Source: a virus. Taken from it: a stretch of DNA of 64,000 bases. The translations under genes were made by a program, and so were the position numbers. This document shows, piece after piece, positions 1-9,220 of this stretch. Where the stretch lies: IMG/VR virus record IMGVR_UViG_3300040758_000214, positions 79,061 to 143,060 of that record, one strand, 5' to 3'. How positions within the stretch are numbered: position 1 is the first letter of the stretch; every line of letters begins with the position of its first letter. The notes below the pieces were generated by a model, which ran no database searches, was not told the DNA's origin, and saw only the letters and a program-made list of their open reading frames with translations.

Positions 1-85
1 CTTTTGACCTATCAAGAATACATTCCATTACAGAGTTATCAAGAATTGTCTTTAATGTGGTTGCTACTTTCTTAGTTTTACTCAT
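1..85 (-). CDS. Hypothetical protein, 3'-truncated by window edge
   Basis: The frame opens with ATG at 85 after a good ribosome binding site (AAAAGGAGAAT) and stays open to the window edge, so only the N-terminal 28 residues (start MSKTKKVATTLKT) are visible. The visible part is basic and probably helical. I recognise no family. It is the last gene seen in the downstream direction. Confidence 0.6.
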   Translation of the reverse strand, partial: MSKTKKVATTLKTILDNSVMECILDRSK

Positions 86-120
86 TGTAATTCTCCTTTT
101 TGATTTTTGTTTGATTTGTT

Positions 121-288
121 TTATCCTGCATCATACATTCTTATATAATATCCACAATTTGAACAACATACATCTCCATCATGCATTGCCATATCATAAT
201 TTCTAACTTCTGTTTGAATAGGCGAATCTCCACATTTAGGACATTTATCAGGAATTCCCCTTGAGTTTATTCCATGGTTTATTTCCAT
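121..288 (-). CDS. Small zinc-ribbon protein (55 aa)
   Basis: A 55-residue frame preceded by AAAGAGGATAAT. It has two CxxC knuckles about 22 residues apart (CPKC near residue 16, CSNC near residue 42), the classic layout of a one-zinc ribbon. The function is unknown. It is one of many tiny zinc-ribbon proteins in this window. Confidence 0.65.
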   Translation of the reverse strand: MEINHGINSRGIPDKCPKCGDSPIQTEVRNYDMAMHDGDVCCSNCGYYIRMYDAG

Positions 289-301
289 TAATTATCCTCT
301 T

Positions 302-583
302 TTAAAATGAATGGCCCCAACTTCTCCAACCAAGTTTGAAATACTTTAATAAAATATCTCTTACTTCCCCATTTGTAATTGATTTAAATTGAGAACAATC
401 TATATGTCTATGATTTTTATTTGTAGTTTCACACATTAGAAGTTTATTATTTAAATCTCTTAGAAAAACTATAGCTTTACTATCTTGATCCTGATCTGGA
501 TATATCCAAATTGGATTACAGACACGCTCAGAAAGTTGTTCCATAATCTCTTCTATTAATTTTTCATCTGTTGTTTCATACAT
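302..583 (-). CDS. Hypothetical protein (93 aa)
   Basis: A 93-residue acidic protein. It lies two bases from the PspA-like gene upstream in the transcript, so it is probably cotranscribed with it. There is no signal peptide or membrane segment, and the C-terminus is aromatic (GWRSWGHSF). I do not recognise a family. Confidence 0.6.
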   Translation of the reverse strand: MYETTDEKLIEEIMEQLSERVCNPIWIYPDQDQDSKAIVFLRDLNNKLLMCETTNKNHRHIDCSQFKSITNGEVRDILLKYFKLGWRSWGHSF

Positions 584-585
584 AT

Positions 586-1335
586 TTATCCTTTCAATGC
601 AGCTAATCTTGATGATACATCTTTTGGTTTTTCATTTTCACCAGATGCTTCTTTTAATGCAGCAGATATATTTTCATCTTCCTTTTCTATATCTGATTTA
701 GTTAAAGATTCAACTCTTAAATTAGCAGCTGCAGCTTCATTTCTATCTTTATTTGCTTTAGATTGAAAAGAATTTAATACAACATTTAAATCATTTTTAT
801 CTGAACTTAATCCTGCTTTTATTTCAGCCGCATCACTTTTTAATTGAGACCTTTCTTTTTCAATAGATGCTCTAACCATATCTTGTTTTGCTTTATCAAT
901 GGCCTTATGTGCAGCTTCCATCTTTACTGTAAACTCTTTTAAATACGACGCAACCTCATTATAGATTTCTTCAGCTTCTTGACAATCTTGTTTTTCACTA
1001 TCAACATCAGGTTTAAGTTCTTCAAGTTTATTTAATAATTCGTTTAAACTCTTTTCAACATTTGGATCTTGTGTTTCATTAAATTTCTTTTCTAAAATTT
1101 CAGCAGCTTTAATTCTTTGTTGATATGCTTTTTCTAAGTCATTGTATTTATCTTGTTCTTTTTGAAGGTTATTCCTTGCAGTTGCAACCTTTAAACTTAA
1201 TTCATCAAATTTCTGTTTAAATACTTCCATCTGAGCTTCACTGGCAGTTTCAGGATCGAACTTAACAAGAAAACTTGTAAATTCATTTACTCCATGTTTT
1301 ACTTCTTCACCAAAAAACTTTTTAAGAAATGACAT
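586..1335 (-). CDS. PspA/IM30-like coiled-coil protein
   Basis: This 249-residue protein is almost entirely charged coiled coil after a short amphipathic N-terminus (MSFLKKFFGEEV). That is the architecture of the PspA/IM30 family, which binds and stabilises membranes. In enterobacteria a PspA-like gene (yjfJ) sits next to a DUF2491 gene (yjfK), and a DUF2491 gene lies 0.8 kb upstream here, which supports the call. The C-terminal 40 residues are low-complexity and acidic. The family assignment rests on architecture and context, not on a diagnostic motif. A generic coiled-coil protein remains possible. Confidence 0.6.
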   Translation of the reverse strand: MSFLKKFFGEEVKHGVNEFTSFLVKFDPETASEAQMEVFKQKFDELSLKVATARNNLQKEQDKYNDLEKAYQQRIKAAEILEKKFNETQDPNVEKSLNELLNKLEELKPDVDSEKQDCQEAEEIYNEVASYLKEFTVKMEAAHKAIDKAKQDMVRASIEKERSQLKSDAAEIKAGLSSDKNDLNVVLNSFQSKANKDRNEAAAANLRVESLTKSDIEKEDENISAALKEASGENEKPKDVSSRLAALKG

Positions 1336-1339
1336 TTAA

Positions 1340-1663
1340 TTATTCTCCTTCATATTTTATTTGAATTTGTTTTAACTTTTTGATATTAATATTAATTATA
1401 TCATCATCTCCCATATCTTCAAATACAATTAAATCTAAATCCTCAATTATTTCTAAACAAATATCTGCTAATTCATCACCAATACATCCAACTTTAAGAG
1501 TATTTGTTTTTTCATTTAATAATAAAACAAATTTATTTATTATTTCTTCAAATTGTTTATCATTGAGACCATCAGAATATTCTTCTATTTCCAATTTTTT
1601 ACTTCGTAATATATTCTCAATATCATCAGGAATATAAACAATATAATTTGAAGGATAACTCAT
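1340..1663 (-). CDS. Paralogue of the YIPxxI family (107 aa)
   Basis: The N-terminus reads SNYIVYIPDDIENIL. It aligns by eye with the proteins at 26876-27262 (FIVYMPQNITQIL) and 27848-28171 (HICYVPEGLD). The downstream part also matches the former (an INDKIININTKELRQF-like segment near the end). This is therefore a dispersed member of the family clustered at 26-28 kb, lacking the FVTNSSST leader. It is acidic and of unknown function. Confidence 0.65.
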   Translation of the reverse strand: MSYPSNYIVYIPDDIENILRSKKLEIEEYSDGLNDKQFEEIINKFVLLLNEKTNTLKVGCIGDELADICLEIIEDLDLIVFEDMGDDDIININIKKLKQIQIKYEGE

Positions 1664-1675
1664 TTATTTCTCCTT

Positions 1676-1921
1676 TTATTTTGGGGCATCTCTATTTGGA
1701 CCACCAGGAACAGATACTTGAACACTAGAAGCTAATACTCCATCGCCAATAATTTCTATACGTCCTTCATCATAATATTGTCCATCTATACTTTTACCAT
1801 CTTTATCTATTTTTGGGACTAAACAATATTGGTCACAACCATATAAGTATTGAACTCTAGCTGTGATAATCCCTTCAAAATTTGTGATTTTATCTTTACC
1901 AAGTTTGCCCAATTCAATCAT
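1676..1921 (-). CDS. Conserved phage protein, KDKITNFEG type (81 aa)
   Basis: The start MIELGKLGKDKITNFEGI followed by an ARVQYLYGCDQY segment is a pattern I recognise from many phage genomes, where it is an uncharacterised small beta-rich protein. No catalytic motif is visible. It lies in the same tight gene string as the DUF2491 and PspA-like genes. Confidence 0.7.
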   Translation of the reverse strand: MIELGKLGKDKITNFEGIITARVQYLYGCDQYCLVPKIDKDGKSIDGQYYDEGRIEIIGDGVLASSVQVSVPGGPNRDAPK

Positions 1922-1922
1922 T

Positions 1923-2159
1923 TTATTTTTCCCCTTTAAATTTATATTCCCATTTATTTTTCCATTTTATTACCAAATTATGATAACTTGAATCATATTC
2001 TAAAAGTACAAGTATTTCATTTAAAAGACTTTCTAAATTCTTTACATAATTTAATTCTCTTTCTATTCTAATATTTTCTTTAGTCTTTATACATTCTTCA
2101 CAATACTCATCTTCTAAAATAAATTTATTATGATTTGAACAATAATATCCATATTCCAT
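1923..2159 (-). CDS. Small zinc-binding protein (78 aa)
   Basis: The N-terminal 25 residues carry C7, H10 and a CEEC knuckle at about 20-23, a likely B-box or zinc-ribbon-like site. A charged helical C-terminus follows. The function is unknown. It begins about 10 bases after the DUF2491 gene. Confidence 0.6.
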   Translation of the reverse strand: MEYGYYCSNHNKFILEDEYCEECIKTKENIRIERELNYVKNLESLLNEILVLLEYDSSYHNLVIKWKNKWEYKFKGEK

Positions 2160-2168
2160 AATATTTCC

Positions 2169-2876
2169 TCATATTACAGTAATGAAAGATGGGTCTAAAG
2201 GAATACCTATAAGAATTCTTATGTATTCACCTTCATCATCATTTTCTTGACTGACTATACAATACTCTGATACATCTTCATTTATTGCTCTACCATAAAA
2301 AACCATTTCATGATCAGTCTCCATTTCATTAGAATTAAATGGATCAATTGAAATATGTTCCTTCATGTAAATAGGATCAACTTTTTCTCCTCCATGTTCA
2401 GGTAAAGTCCTAAGATATGTAATTCCACCTGGAGTATTAAAATCTTTATATCCTAAAAGTCCATTTTCATCATTTATCCACATATCCCAATCATTAGAAT
2501 TTTCTGGATAAACTTCATCTATTACTTTTAAATATAAAATTTCAATTATATCACCATTAGCCTTATCTTGAACTAATTGAATCATTGCATCTTGGTCATT
2601 TTGATATTGTAAATAAAATCTATAAATCTTAAAATCTCCTCCTAGATTTATATCAATTTGACCAATAGACACAATCTTTCCTTCACCATTAGGAGTCATA
2701 ACTAAAAGATTATCTTCTCCAGCTAAGATAAAAGGAGTATTATCAATTAATACTCCCCTATCTAAAGCAAAATTTAAAGGAAGATTCAAATCAAATCTTT
2801 CTTTTTTCTCTACAAAGAATCCTTTTAATCTTTCCATCTTTCTTTTATTTGCAGCTTTTAATAATTGTAATATCAT
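2169..2876 (-). CDS. DUF2491 (YjfK-like) family protein
   Basis: This 235-residue protein shows the order of features I associate with DUF2491, the family of E. coli YjfK: a RGVLIDNTPF segment, an EGKIVSIGQIDI strand, an IYRFYL segment, a block of WDMWINDENGLLGY, then FNTPGGITYLR. The molecular function of the family is unknown, but its bacterial genes sit with PspA-like, DUF350 and exported-protein genes. A PspA-like gene lies 0.8 kb downstream and an exported protein 1.8 kb upstream in the same direction. The stop overlaps the start-stop junction of its upstream neighbour (ATGA-type, 4 bp). Confidence 0.75.
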   Translation of the reverse strand: MILQLLKAANKRKMERLKGFFVEKKERFDLNLPLNFALDRGVLIDNTPFILAGEDNLLVMTPNGEGKIVSIGQIDINLGGDFKIYRFYLQYQNDQDAMIQLVQDKANGDIIEILYLKVIDEVYPENSNDWDMWINDENGLLGYKDFNTPGGITYLRTLPEHGGEKVDPIYMKEHISIDPFNSNEMETDHEMVFYGRAINEDVSEYCIVSQENDDEGEYIRILIGIPLDPSFITVI

Positions 2877-3199
2877 ACAAGTCCTTTCAATCCATATAAA
2901 ATTTCAAAATTCCAATCTTTGTATTTATTAATTATACCTGTAAATTCTTCTTCTGATATATCAATAAACTTACTTTTATCATCAAAACACCAATCTATAG
3001 TAGGGTCTTCGCATATAGTCTCATATACTTGAAAATTTGAATTTTCATTATTACTATCATCATGGGCTGAATCATAAAAATTACCAGTCAAAATTATTCT
3101 TTTATTAGTATTATTAATAATATTAGTATCAGTTATAACTATTACATTTCCATGATATTTAATATTATTTTTTAATGCAGTTGCAATTATTTCACTCAT
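2873..3199 (-). CDS. Hypothetical protein (108 aa)
   Basis: This 108-residue acidic protein overlaps the genes on both sides by 4 bp, so its translation is probably coupled to the DUF2491 gene. No motif is recognisable. The isoleucine- and asparagine-rich N-terminal half reads as beta strands. Confidence 0.6.
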   Translation of the reverse strand: MSEIIATALKNNIKYHGNVIVITDTNIINNTNKRIILTGNFYDSAHDDSNNENSNFQVYETICEDPTIDWCFDDKSKFIDISEEEFTGIINKYKDWNFEILYGLKGLV

Positions 3200-3486
3200 A
3201 ATTTATCTCCATTGTAGGATCTTTTAATATAATAAGTTCCAAAAGGTGATATTTTATATTCTTCTCTAAATTTTGGTAACTCCCAATGAGATAATCTATG
3301 AACTTGCAGAATAAGTTTATTTTTAGATTCTTCTTTTGCAACCAGAACACAGATTAAATAATCACCAGTTTTAACTTTATTATTATATAAACTTATTCCA
3401 TGAAATTTATCTACATTATTAATATTAACATCCGGTTCATCATATAAACATGGATCACTAATGTCATTAATCTTTCTATTTTTCAT
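3196..3486 (-). CDS. Hypothetical protein (96 aa)
   Basis: A 96-residue protein whose end overlaps the next gene by 4 bp. The middle part (GDYLICVLVAKEE) suggests a small beta barrel. No family is recognised. It belongs to the same overlapping string as the DUF2491 gene. Confidence 0.6.
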   Translation of the reverse strand: MKNRKINDISDPCLYDEPDVNINNVDKFHGISLYNNKVKTGDYLICVLVAKEESKNKLILQVHRLSHWELPKFREEYKISPFGTYYIKRSYNGDKL

Positions 3487-3499
3487 CTATTCTCCTTTT

Positions 3500-3692
3500 T
3501 TATTTATAATAGTTTCCATAATATAAACATACGAATATTATTATTCCTTTTATTAATTGACCTAAAATTGCACCAAATTGATTTTCTGGTTTATTATGAT
3601 ATTCATTATGTTTATCCTTAATTATTGAATAAATCCCCCCCTATTAATAACCATATTAAGTAACATGTAAGAATAATTCTAAAATTAATCAT
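3500..3692 (-). pseudogene. Small membrane protein gene with a 7-G frameshift
   Basis: A start with a good ribosome binding site (AAGGAGTATAT) opens a frame of hydrophobic residues (MINFRIILTCYLIWLLIGG) that stops after 24 codons. Directly at the break is a run of seven G (minus strand). Removing one G joins the frame to a second open frame ending in a membrane segment (GQLIKGIIIFVCLYYG), giving 63 residues with two transmembrane helices and ending close to the next gene. I read this as one gene broken by an indel in the G run, by programmed slippage, or by a sequencing error. Confidence 0.5.
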
Positions 3693-3701
3693 ATATACTC
3701 C

Positions 3702-4682
3702 TTATTTTCCAAATCCTAATTTAGATCCATCATATGAATTTGGTATAGATTTCATCTTTTTCAATCTTTCAATAGTTTCATCATATTCTCTACCTAGACA
3801 AAATATTGCAATGACTAATTCTTTTAAATGGGCTACAGATAAATCATGTGTATCTATAACCCATTTTTCAAGATCTTCATCATTCATTTCATCTTGAGAT
3901 ACTCTTGTTCTTAAATAAAATCTTCTTGCTTCAATTGAAGGCATCCCAATTTTGATAACTTCATCAAAGCGACTGGGCCGATTTACTATCCTAGAATCCA
4001 ATCGTTCAGGGTAGTTCGTTGTCGCAAGATGAACTACATTATTAATTTGATTTTCTCCATCTAATAACGATAAAATTCCCGATTCACCATAATTATTGAT
4101 TAATTCATCAATATCTTCCTCAACAACGATCAAAGGTCGACTTGGCTCTATCAATCTGATAATTCTGAGAGCTTCAGATGCAATATTTGGATTCTTACAA
4201 ATTAAAACAATTCCTCCTCGTTTAATTATATTTTCGATTAAAAGCATCACAGTAACTGTCTTTCCGCTGCCCGGCGGCCCCCACAAAATTATCCCTCTTT
4301 TGTGTAATTGTTTTCTAGAAATAAATTTATCCCTAGCCGACCAGAATATATCAATCGAATTTAATACTTTTGCACTAGCAGAGTCAGGAAGTCTTAATAA
4401 TTCATCAGTAACCATTACAACTTTTTGAAGGTGAACTCTTCCATAATCATCTATGGCGGCACTATATGATCCAACTGGCAAATTATTAATTGTTCTCTGT
4501 GATGAAATATAAGTATCTCCAGCACTTATTAACCATTGAGAAAATCCTCCATCATTATGAGGGACTTTACCACATTTAAGAATAGATGAGCCAGCCTCAG
4601 TTTCAGGTCCATCACAATTAGAATCATCTTTTTTTATTTCAGAACCAATTTTTTCTATGAACTCATTTAGATCATCACTCAT
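3702..4682 (-). CDS. AAA+ ATPase (classic AAA type)
   Basis: This 326-residue protein has a disordered acidic N-terminus, a Walker A motif GPPGSGKT at residues 135-142, a Walker B-like segment (LIVVEEDID), and a sensor-1/arginine-finger region (ATTNYPERLDSRIVNRPSRFD, split over residues 215-240). These are features of the classic AAA clade (BCS1/CDC48/FtsH-like). No protease or transmembrane domain is attached, so it is probably a remodelling ATPase. It sits between the exported protein and the DUF2491 gene and may serve that cluster. Confidence 0.85.
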   Translation of the reverse strand: MSDDLNEFIEKIGSEIKKDDSNCDGPETEAGSSILKCGKVPHNDGGFSQWLISAGDTYISSQRTINNLPVGSYSAAIDDYGRVHLQKVVMVTDELLRLPDSASAKVLNSIDIFWSARDKFISRKQLHKRGIILWGPPGSGKTVTVMLLIENIIKRGGIVLICKNPNIASEALRIIRLIEPSRPLIVVEEDIDELINNYGESGILSLLDGENQINNVVHLATTNYPERLDSRIVNRPSRFDEVIKIGMPSIEARRFYLRTRVSQDEMNDEDLEKWVIDTHDLSVAHLKELVIAIFCLGREYDETIERLKKMKSIPNSYDGSKLGFGK

Positions 4683-4714
4683 TATTTATATCCTTTTTTT
4701 TGTTTAATTTTCAA

Positions 4715-5686
4715 TTACAATAACATCCAAACAACAACTATTGCTGCGGCAATACCAACTCCTACTCCAATATTTCTTAACAAATGACTTTCAGGTTTTG
4801 GTGTAGCCATTGGATCCATCTGAGTAGGAGGATTGGGTTGATTATTATTTGCATCTTCTACTGCTTTGGATGATAATGCAACATCTTTCATTGTTGGAGG
4901 AATATAATTAGGATCTTTTGGTTGACCACTCAATCCATTCGCTTGATTATCCATTTGATTCAATTTAGCTTTTAATTCAGCATTATCCTGTGCAAGACGA
5001 TTTGCTTCATTTCTCCATTGAATCATGTCTGGATCTTGTTGATGTGAATAATACATCATTGCATATTGACGATCATTAATGTGGTCTAACATGAACCATA
5101 ATGCCATACCATCCCACATTCCAAAATACGGATATGTATTATATGCATAATAAGGCGTTGCATAATGATATCCACCATAAAATGAATTTCTATGGACATA
5201 ATAAGTTCCAGGTGTTACATGATAAACATTTACAACTCTATATGCAGTTTGTCTTGAAGAATTTGAATAATGATAATTAGAAGGTGGAGTTTTAAATTTA
5301 CTTTGTTCTGCTTTATATGATGATAAAGCTTTTGATGATTCTGCTTTACTCACTCCAGTATTCATTCTTGATTGCATTGCAGTCTTTGGTACATTTGATG
5401 TTGGTTTAATTGCTGCTTTTGCTCCACCTGAATTTCCATACCCGGAAGGTTTGGAAGTTTGAACTGCAGATGGTTTAAATGCACTATTTGAATATGACCT
5501 TGATGGAGACGTTGGAGCAGAATATGAACGACTTGGACTGCTATTTGAATATGACCTGGATGAATATGAACTTCCTCTAGAATAAGATCTCCCGCCTCCT
5601 CCGCCACCAGAAAAACCTTTAGCGAAGGATAAATCCGAAATTGTTAAAGTTAATAAAATGGTTAAAAGTATACTAATGCGTTTCAT
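4715..5686 (-). CDS. Exported, C-terminally membrane-anchored Ser/Tyr/Gly-rich protein
   Basis: The N-terminus is a signal peptide (basic MKRIS, hydrophobic core, likely cut after SFA near residue 22). A Gly run and Ser-Tyr-Arg repeats follow (residues 24-80). The middle section is tyrosine-rich, then comes a short coiled coil (WRNEANRLAQDNAELKAKL) and a final transmembrane helix (residues 303-323). The DPDMIQWRNEANRLAQDN stretch reminds me of exported proteins encoded beside bacterial PspA/DUF2491 genes. This is recollection, not a search. It is probably a periplasmic or envelope protein made for the host membrane. Confidence 0.65.
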   Translation of the reverse strand: MKRISILLTILLTLTISDLSFAKGFSGGGGGGRSYSRGSSYSSRSYSNSSPSRSYSAPTSPSRSYSNSAFKPSAVQTSKPSGYGNSGGAKAAIKPTSNVPKTAMQSRMNTGVSKAESSKALSSYKAEQSKFKTPPSNYHYSNSSRQTAYRVVNVYHVTPGTYYVHRNSFYGGYHYATPYYAYNTYPYFGMWDGMALWFMLDHINDRQYAMMYYSHQQDPDMIQWRNEANRLAQDNAELKAKLNQMDNQANGLSGQPKDPNYIPPTMKDVALSSKAVEDANNNQPNPPTQMDPMATPKPESHLLRNIGVGVGIAAAIVVVWMLL

Positions 5687-5707
5687 TTGTTTCTCCTTGA
5701 ATTTAAT

Positions 5708-8700
5708 TTATTTTTGTATTCCAATTACTGTAAGATAATTATGTAAAAGTTTTACAGTTTCTGGACATCCATCTATGACTTTTGTTTCTTTATGATCAGA
5801 ATCAATCATTTGTTTAATCCATTGGTTCTTCTTATCAATGCAATCAGACTTTGTAGTTAAGATCTCTCTTAAATTTTCGGTTGCATCTTGCGCTATTAAG
5901 CAGGCGAGTTCCATTTCGCCCGCGCGTTGGCCACCAGGAGGCTTTAAACCCTTATTTAAAATTCCTTTTCGTTTTGTATTTCCACCTCCAATTGGTTGTA
6001 GAGTCTTTTTCATATACAGACCAATTCCTCTTGCAGTCATTTTGCTTTCAGCAATATGAAGCATACGAAAAAAGTACATCCAACCACATGCAATCATATT
6101 CTCAGTAAAACAATCAAATTCAGGGAGATAAACTTTTTGCTCATATTTACTTCCAGTGAATTCCATTGCAATTTTAAGCATTTCTTTAGTACATGATTCA
6201 AATGGGGGTTGAATTATTGTTAACTCTTCAATAAATTCTTTAGTTACAATTAAGGGGACTCTTTCTATAAATTGACTAGAATACCACTTTCCTTTTGTAT
6301 TATCTATCATGGAAATAAATGTAATTAAATAACTCTTTATATCATCTTGAGATTTATCAGAATCTATCATTTGAATTAATTGCTTCTTTAAATTTTCTAA
6401 GGCTAATCCTAAATGTAATTCAAATATTTGTCCGATATTCATTCTAGATGGCACACCTAGAGCATTTATACAAATATCAACATGTCTTCCATCTTCTAAT
6501 CTTGGCATTTTATCATGTGGAACAATTCTTGAAATTACTCCTTTATTTCCATGACGATTTCCTATTTTATCTCCTACTGCAATACTTCTTGTATATACTC
6601 CATACATTTCTACATACATTCCATTAATTTTCTCATTTTTACTTTTATATTTTCCGGTATGAGAAAATTTATCTAAATCATGATCTCTTATAAATTGTAA
6701 AGCTTCATCCTTTGGTAATGAATCATAAATAGGTTTTTGTAATTCTTTTTCATATTCAATTTGACTTTGAATTTTCTTTTCAACCCAATCATTAAATTCT
6801 GGTATTTCTTTATTCCATTCATTTGCATAAATATTAACTTCATTTACACCAACGACTTGTTTCTTAATTGTTAATGGAATAGCTTCTTCAAAGATTGATG
6901 AAAAGTCCATTGGTCCACTTGGTATTTCTTTTAAAATTGCATAAGGAGTTCCTGCTTTAAGAACTTCAAAATTTAAAGGAGATTTACTTTTTGTTGCTTT
7001 TGGATTTGGTAAAGGTTTATAAATCTTTTTCTTTGTTCTCCTTTCTTCTTCTAATTCATCTTTAGTTCTATAAGGAAGATTAAATAAAACTTTACTCGGT
7101 GATAATGTAAATGATAAATCTATAAAATGAATAGAAGTAAAGACGTCTTTTCCATTTATTAATCTATCAGATATTAAAATTCCATCTTCAAAATTATATC
7201 CATCATATGATGTAACTGCAGTTAATAAATTTTTACCAATATTTATTTTACCATTTTTACAAAAACTAGATTCAATTAAAATATCTCCGGCTTTAAATTT
7301 ATCTCCAACTTTAAAATAAATTGAATCAATTAAATCTAAATTTTCAACATATATTTTTCTATAAAAAGTATCAAAAATATCTACGGTTTTATCATCATAT
7401 ACTACAATCATATGATTAGAATCTAAAAATATTACTTCTCCATTTTGTTTAGCTCTTCTTACAAATTGAGTTTGATCTGTATATAATCCTTCACATCCAC
7501 TTTGAATCATTGGAATATCAAAATCTGTAAGACAAATTGATTGCCTCATTTGAGAAGATGCCATTTGTAATCTTGTTTGGTCATCATGTTCTAAAAATGG
7601 AACTAATGATACAGGAATTGAAATAGGTTGTAATTCTAAATATTCATCTGTAAATTTTAAATTTGAGTCAAGAATAGTATTTGGAATTAAATTTTGTAAT
7701 ACTCCACAATTTTCTCTATCTGGAGTATCTACAGGACATACTCTACCAAACATAGAAGGGGTAATATCTCTTAAATGTTTAGGTACATTTTCTCTATCAA
7801 ATCCTCCCGGTCCAACTAAACTTGTTCTTGATAATTTTGTTAATTCATCAATAGGATTAATTGAAAAGTCAAATTGGACTATATCAGACACATTACAATC
7901 TGATAATATCTGAGTTGAATTAATATTAAATTTAGGAGATTTGGCAGTTCTATTTGACATACAAAAATCAAATATCGTTTTAGAAACCTTAGCTAAAACG
8001 ATATATTCAAAACATCTAATTCTTTTATTAATATAATTTGTATCATCTATTTTTTCAGATTGTATTACATCAATCAATTCTTCTAAAATAGATTGAGTTC
8101 TAAAGAATTTAGAAGACATAATATCACACTTTAATATAATATCTAAAGCATATATCATATCTTGACCTTTTTGTGTTGGATCATATTTAGAACTAAATTT
8201 TCCTAGTTCTTTAATAAAATCATCTTGTGAATAATCTTCTGATGTATCATAATATCCTTTTAAATCATAAACTAATTTTTCAATCAATGTGTTTGGTGAT
8301 TCATATTCCATATCTTTTAAACCAAATTTTTGATCTAAATAATCTAATCCATAATATGATAATAATAGAAGAGAAAGAGGAACTATTTTATTTAAAAAAC
8401 TCACTCTAATAAAAGGTTCCTCTTTAAATTCAATCACTGTAAGAGTTGCACAATTAGTTCTAATCTTAATTGTTTTTCCCCTTGTTACAACAGGAATATC
8501 AAACAATTGAAATAATGGAATCTTTCTCTTTCCATTAATATAAAAGTAATTCCCATCTATTAATTTTGGAATAGACATTGATAAATTTATTTCTGCAGTA
8601 AGTTTTTTAAATTTAATAACAATATTCTTTTTTAATGTCCTATCCAATTCTCCTTCCATTGAAAATCTATGATCCCTTATCCCAAAATCAACAATTTCAA

Positions 8701-8830
8701 AACCAAGTTCTTCAGCTGGAACTAATATTTGTCTAATCTTATTTTCTAAATCCTGATATTCATCTTTTCTAATTGTAAATATATTTTTGTTTAAATTGTG
8801 CAATTTGTAAAAAGGATTTATTAAGTCCAT
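5708..8830 (-). CDS. RNA polymerase beta subunit, set 1
   Basis: A 1040-residue homologue of RpoB, shorter than the bacterial protein (about 1340). Diagnostic segments in the right order are the CPVDTPDRENCGV region, GYNFEDGILISDRL, GDKIGNRHGNKGVIS near residue 750 with the active-site lysine and histidine, and the C-terminal PPGGQRAGEMELACL. In phiKZ-like phages beta is split into two polypeptides. Here it is one chain. Its partner beta' lies upstream in the transcript with one small gene between. It would form the catalytic core of a phage RNA polymerase. No alpha subunit is seen. Confidence 0.95.
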   Translation of the reverse strand: MDLINPFYKLHNLNKNIFTIRKDEYQDLENKIRQILVPAEELGFEIVDFGIRDHRFSMEGELDRTLKKNIVIKFKKLTAEINLSMSIPKLIDGNYFYINGKRKIPLFQLFDIPVVTRGKTIKIRTNCATLTVIEFKEEPFIRVSFLNKIVPLSLLLLSYYGLDYLDQKFGLKDMEYESPNTLIEKLVYDLKGYYDTSEDYSQDDFIKELGKFSSKYDPTQKGQDMIYALDIILKCDIMSSKFFRTQSILEELIDVIQSEKIDDTNYINKRIRCFEYIVLAKVSKTIFDFCMSNRTAKSPKFNINSTQILSDCNVSDIVQFDFSINPIDELTKLSRTSLVGPGGFDRENVPKHLRDITPSMFGRVCPVDTPDRENCGVLQNLIPNTILDSNLKFTDEYLELQPISIPVSLVPFLEHDDQTRLQMASSQMRQSICLTDFDIPMIQSGCEGLYTDQTQFVRRAKQNGEVIFLDSNHMIVVYDDKTVDIFDTFYRKIYVENLDLIDSIYFKVGDKFKAGDILIESSFCKNGKINIGKNLLTAVTSYDGYNFEDGILISDRLINGKDVFTSIHFIDLSFTLSPSKVLFNLPYRTKDELEEERRTKKKIYKPLPNPKATKSKSPLNFEVLKAGTPYAILKEIPSGPMDFSSIFEEAIPLTIKKQVVGVNEVNIYANEWNKEIPEFNDWVEKKIQSQIEYEKELQKPIYDSLPKDEALQFIRDHDLDKFSHTGKYKSKNEKINGMYVEMYGVYTRSIAVGDKIGNRHGNKGVISRIVPHDKMPRLEDGRHVDICINALGVPSRMNIGQIFELHLGLALENLKKQLIQMIDSDKSQDDIKSYLITFISMIDNTKGKWYSSQFIERVPLIVTKEFIEELTIIQPPFESCTKEMLKIAMEFTGSKYEQKVYLPEFDCFTENMIACGWMYFFRMLHIAESKMTARGIGLYMKKTLQPIGGGNTKRKGILNKGLKPPGGQRAGEMELACLIAQDATENLREILTTKSDCIDKKNQWIKQMIDSDHKETKVIDGCPETVKLLHNYLTVIGIQK

Positions 8831-8878
8831 TCATGTCTCCTTTTGGTTTAGTTAAAGTATGGATTGTATGATTTTCAA

Positions 8879-9220
8879 TTAAATATGACGTTGTGAATAA
8901 TTGTTACAATAAACCATTATTGCCTCATATAATGCTAATTTAAAATCTCTATTAGAAGTAGTAACAATCAATGTATGTTCTTTAGTATAATATAACTTAA
9001 CATCAGTTATTTTATTTCCACAACAACAAATATTCTCACTAAAATTTATAGATAATCCGATTGAATTGATTCTTTGTATAGTGCTTTCAACTAAGATTGA
9101 GCTTCCTAAATAATTTGGAAGATATCCAAAGTTTCCCCAAGGATCACACCATCTATTTGCAGAATCCTTTATCATTCCAAAAACTTTTTCAGCAATTTCT
9201 TCATTTGTAATTTTATTCAT
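8879..9220 (-). CDS. Phage ABA-sandwich-like small protein (113 aa)
   Basis: A 113-residue protein placed between beta' and beta of set 1. Its layout (an N-terminal helix, a WCDPWGNFGYLPNYLGSS segment, an internal strand pair, and a C-terminal helix of the FKLALYEAIMVYC type) resembles the phage ABA-sandwich domain often encoded as tiny accessory proteins. It has no RNA polymerase motif, so I do not think it is a polymerase subunit. It ends one base before beta' starts. Confidence 0.5.
   Translation of the reverse strand: MNKITNEEIAEKVFGMIKDSANRWCDPWGNFGYLPNYLGSSILVESTIQRINSIGLSINFSENICCCGNKITDVKLYYTKEHTLIVTTSNRDFKLALYEAIMVYCNNYSQRHI

Noticed and set aside
5881-6108. Plus-strand frames inside RNA polymerase beta (also 5838-6059 and 55714-55899)
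   Set aside because: They are complements of strongly conserved beta coding sequence and lack binding sites.
8879-9220. Extra RNA polymerase subunit between beta' and beta
   Set aside because: It has no polymerase motif and looks like a small phage accessory domain. The beta' of set 1 already contains its C-terminal helices.
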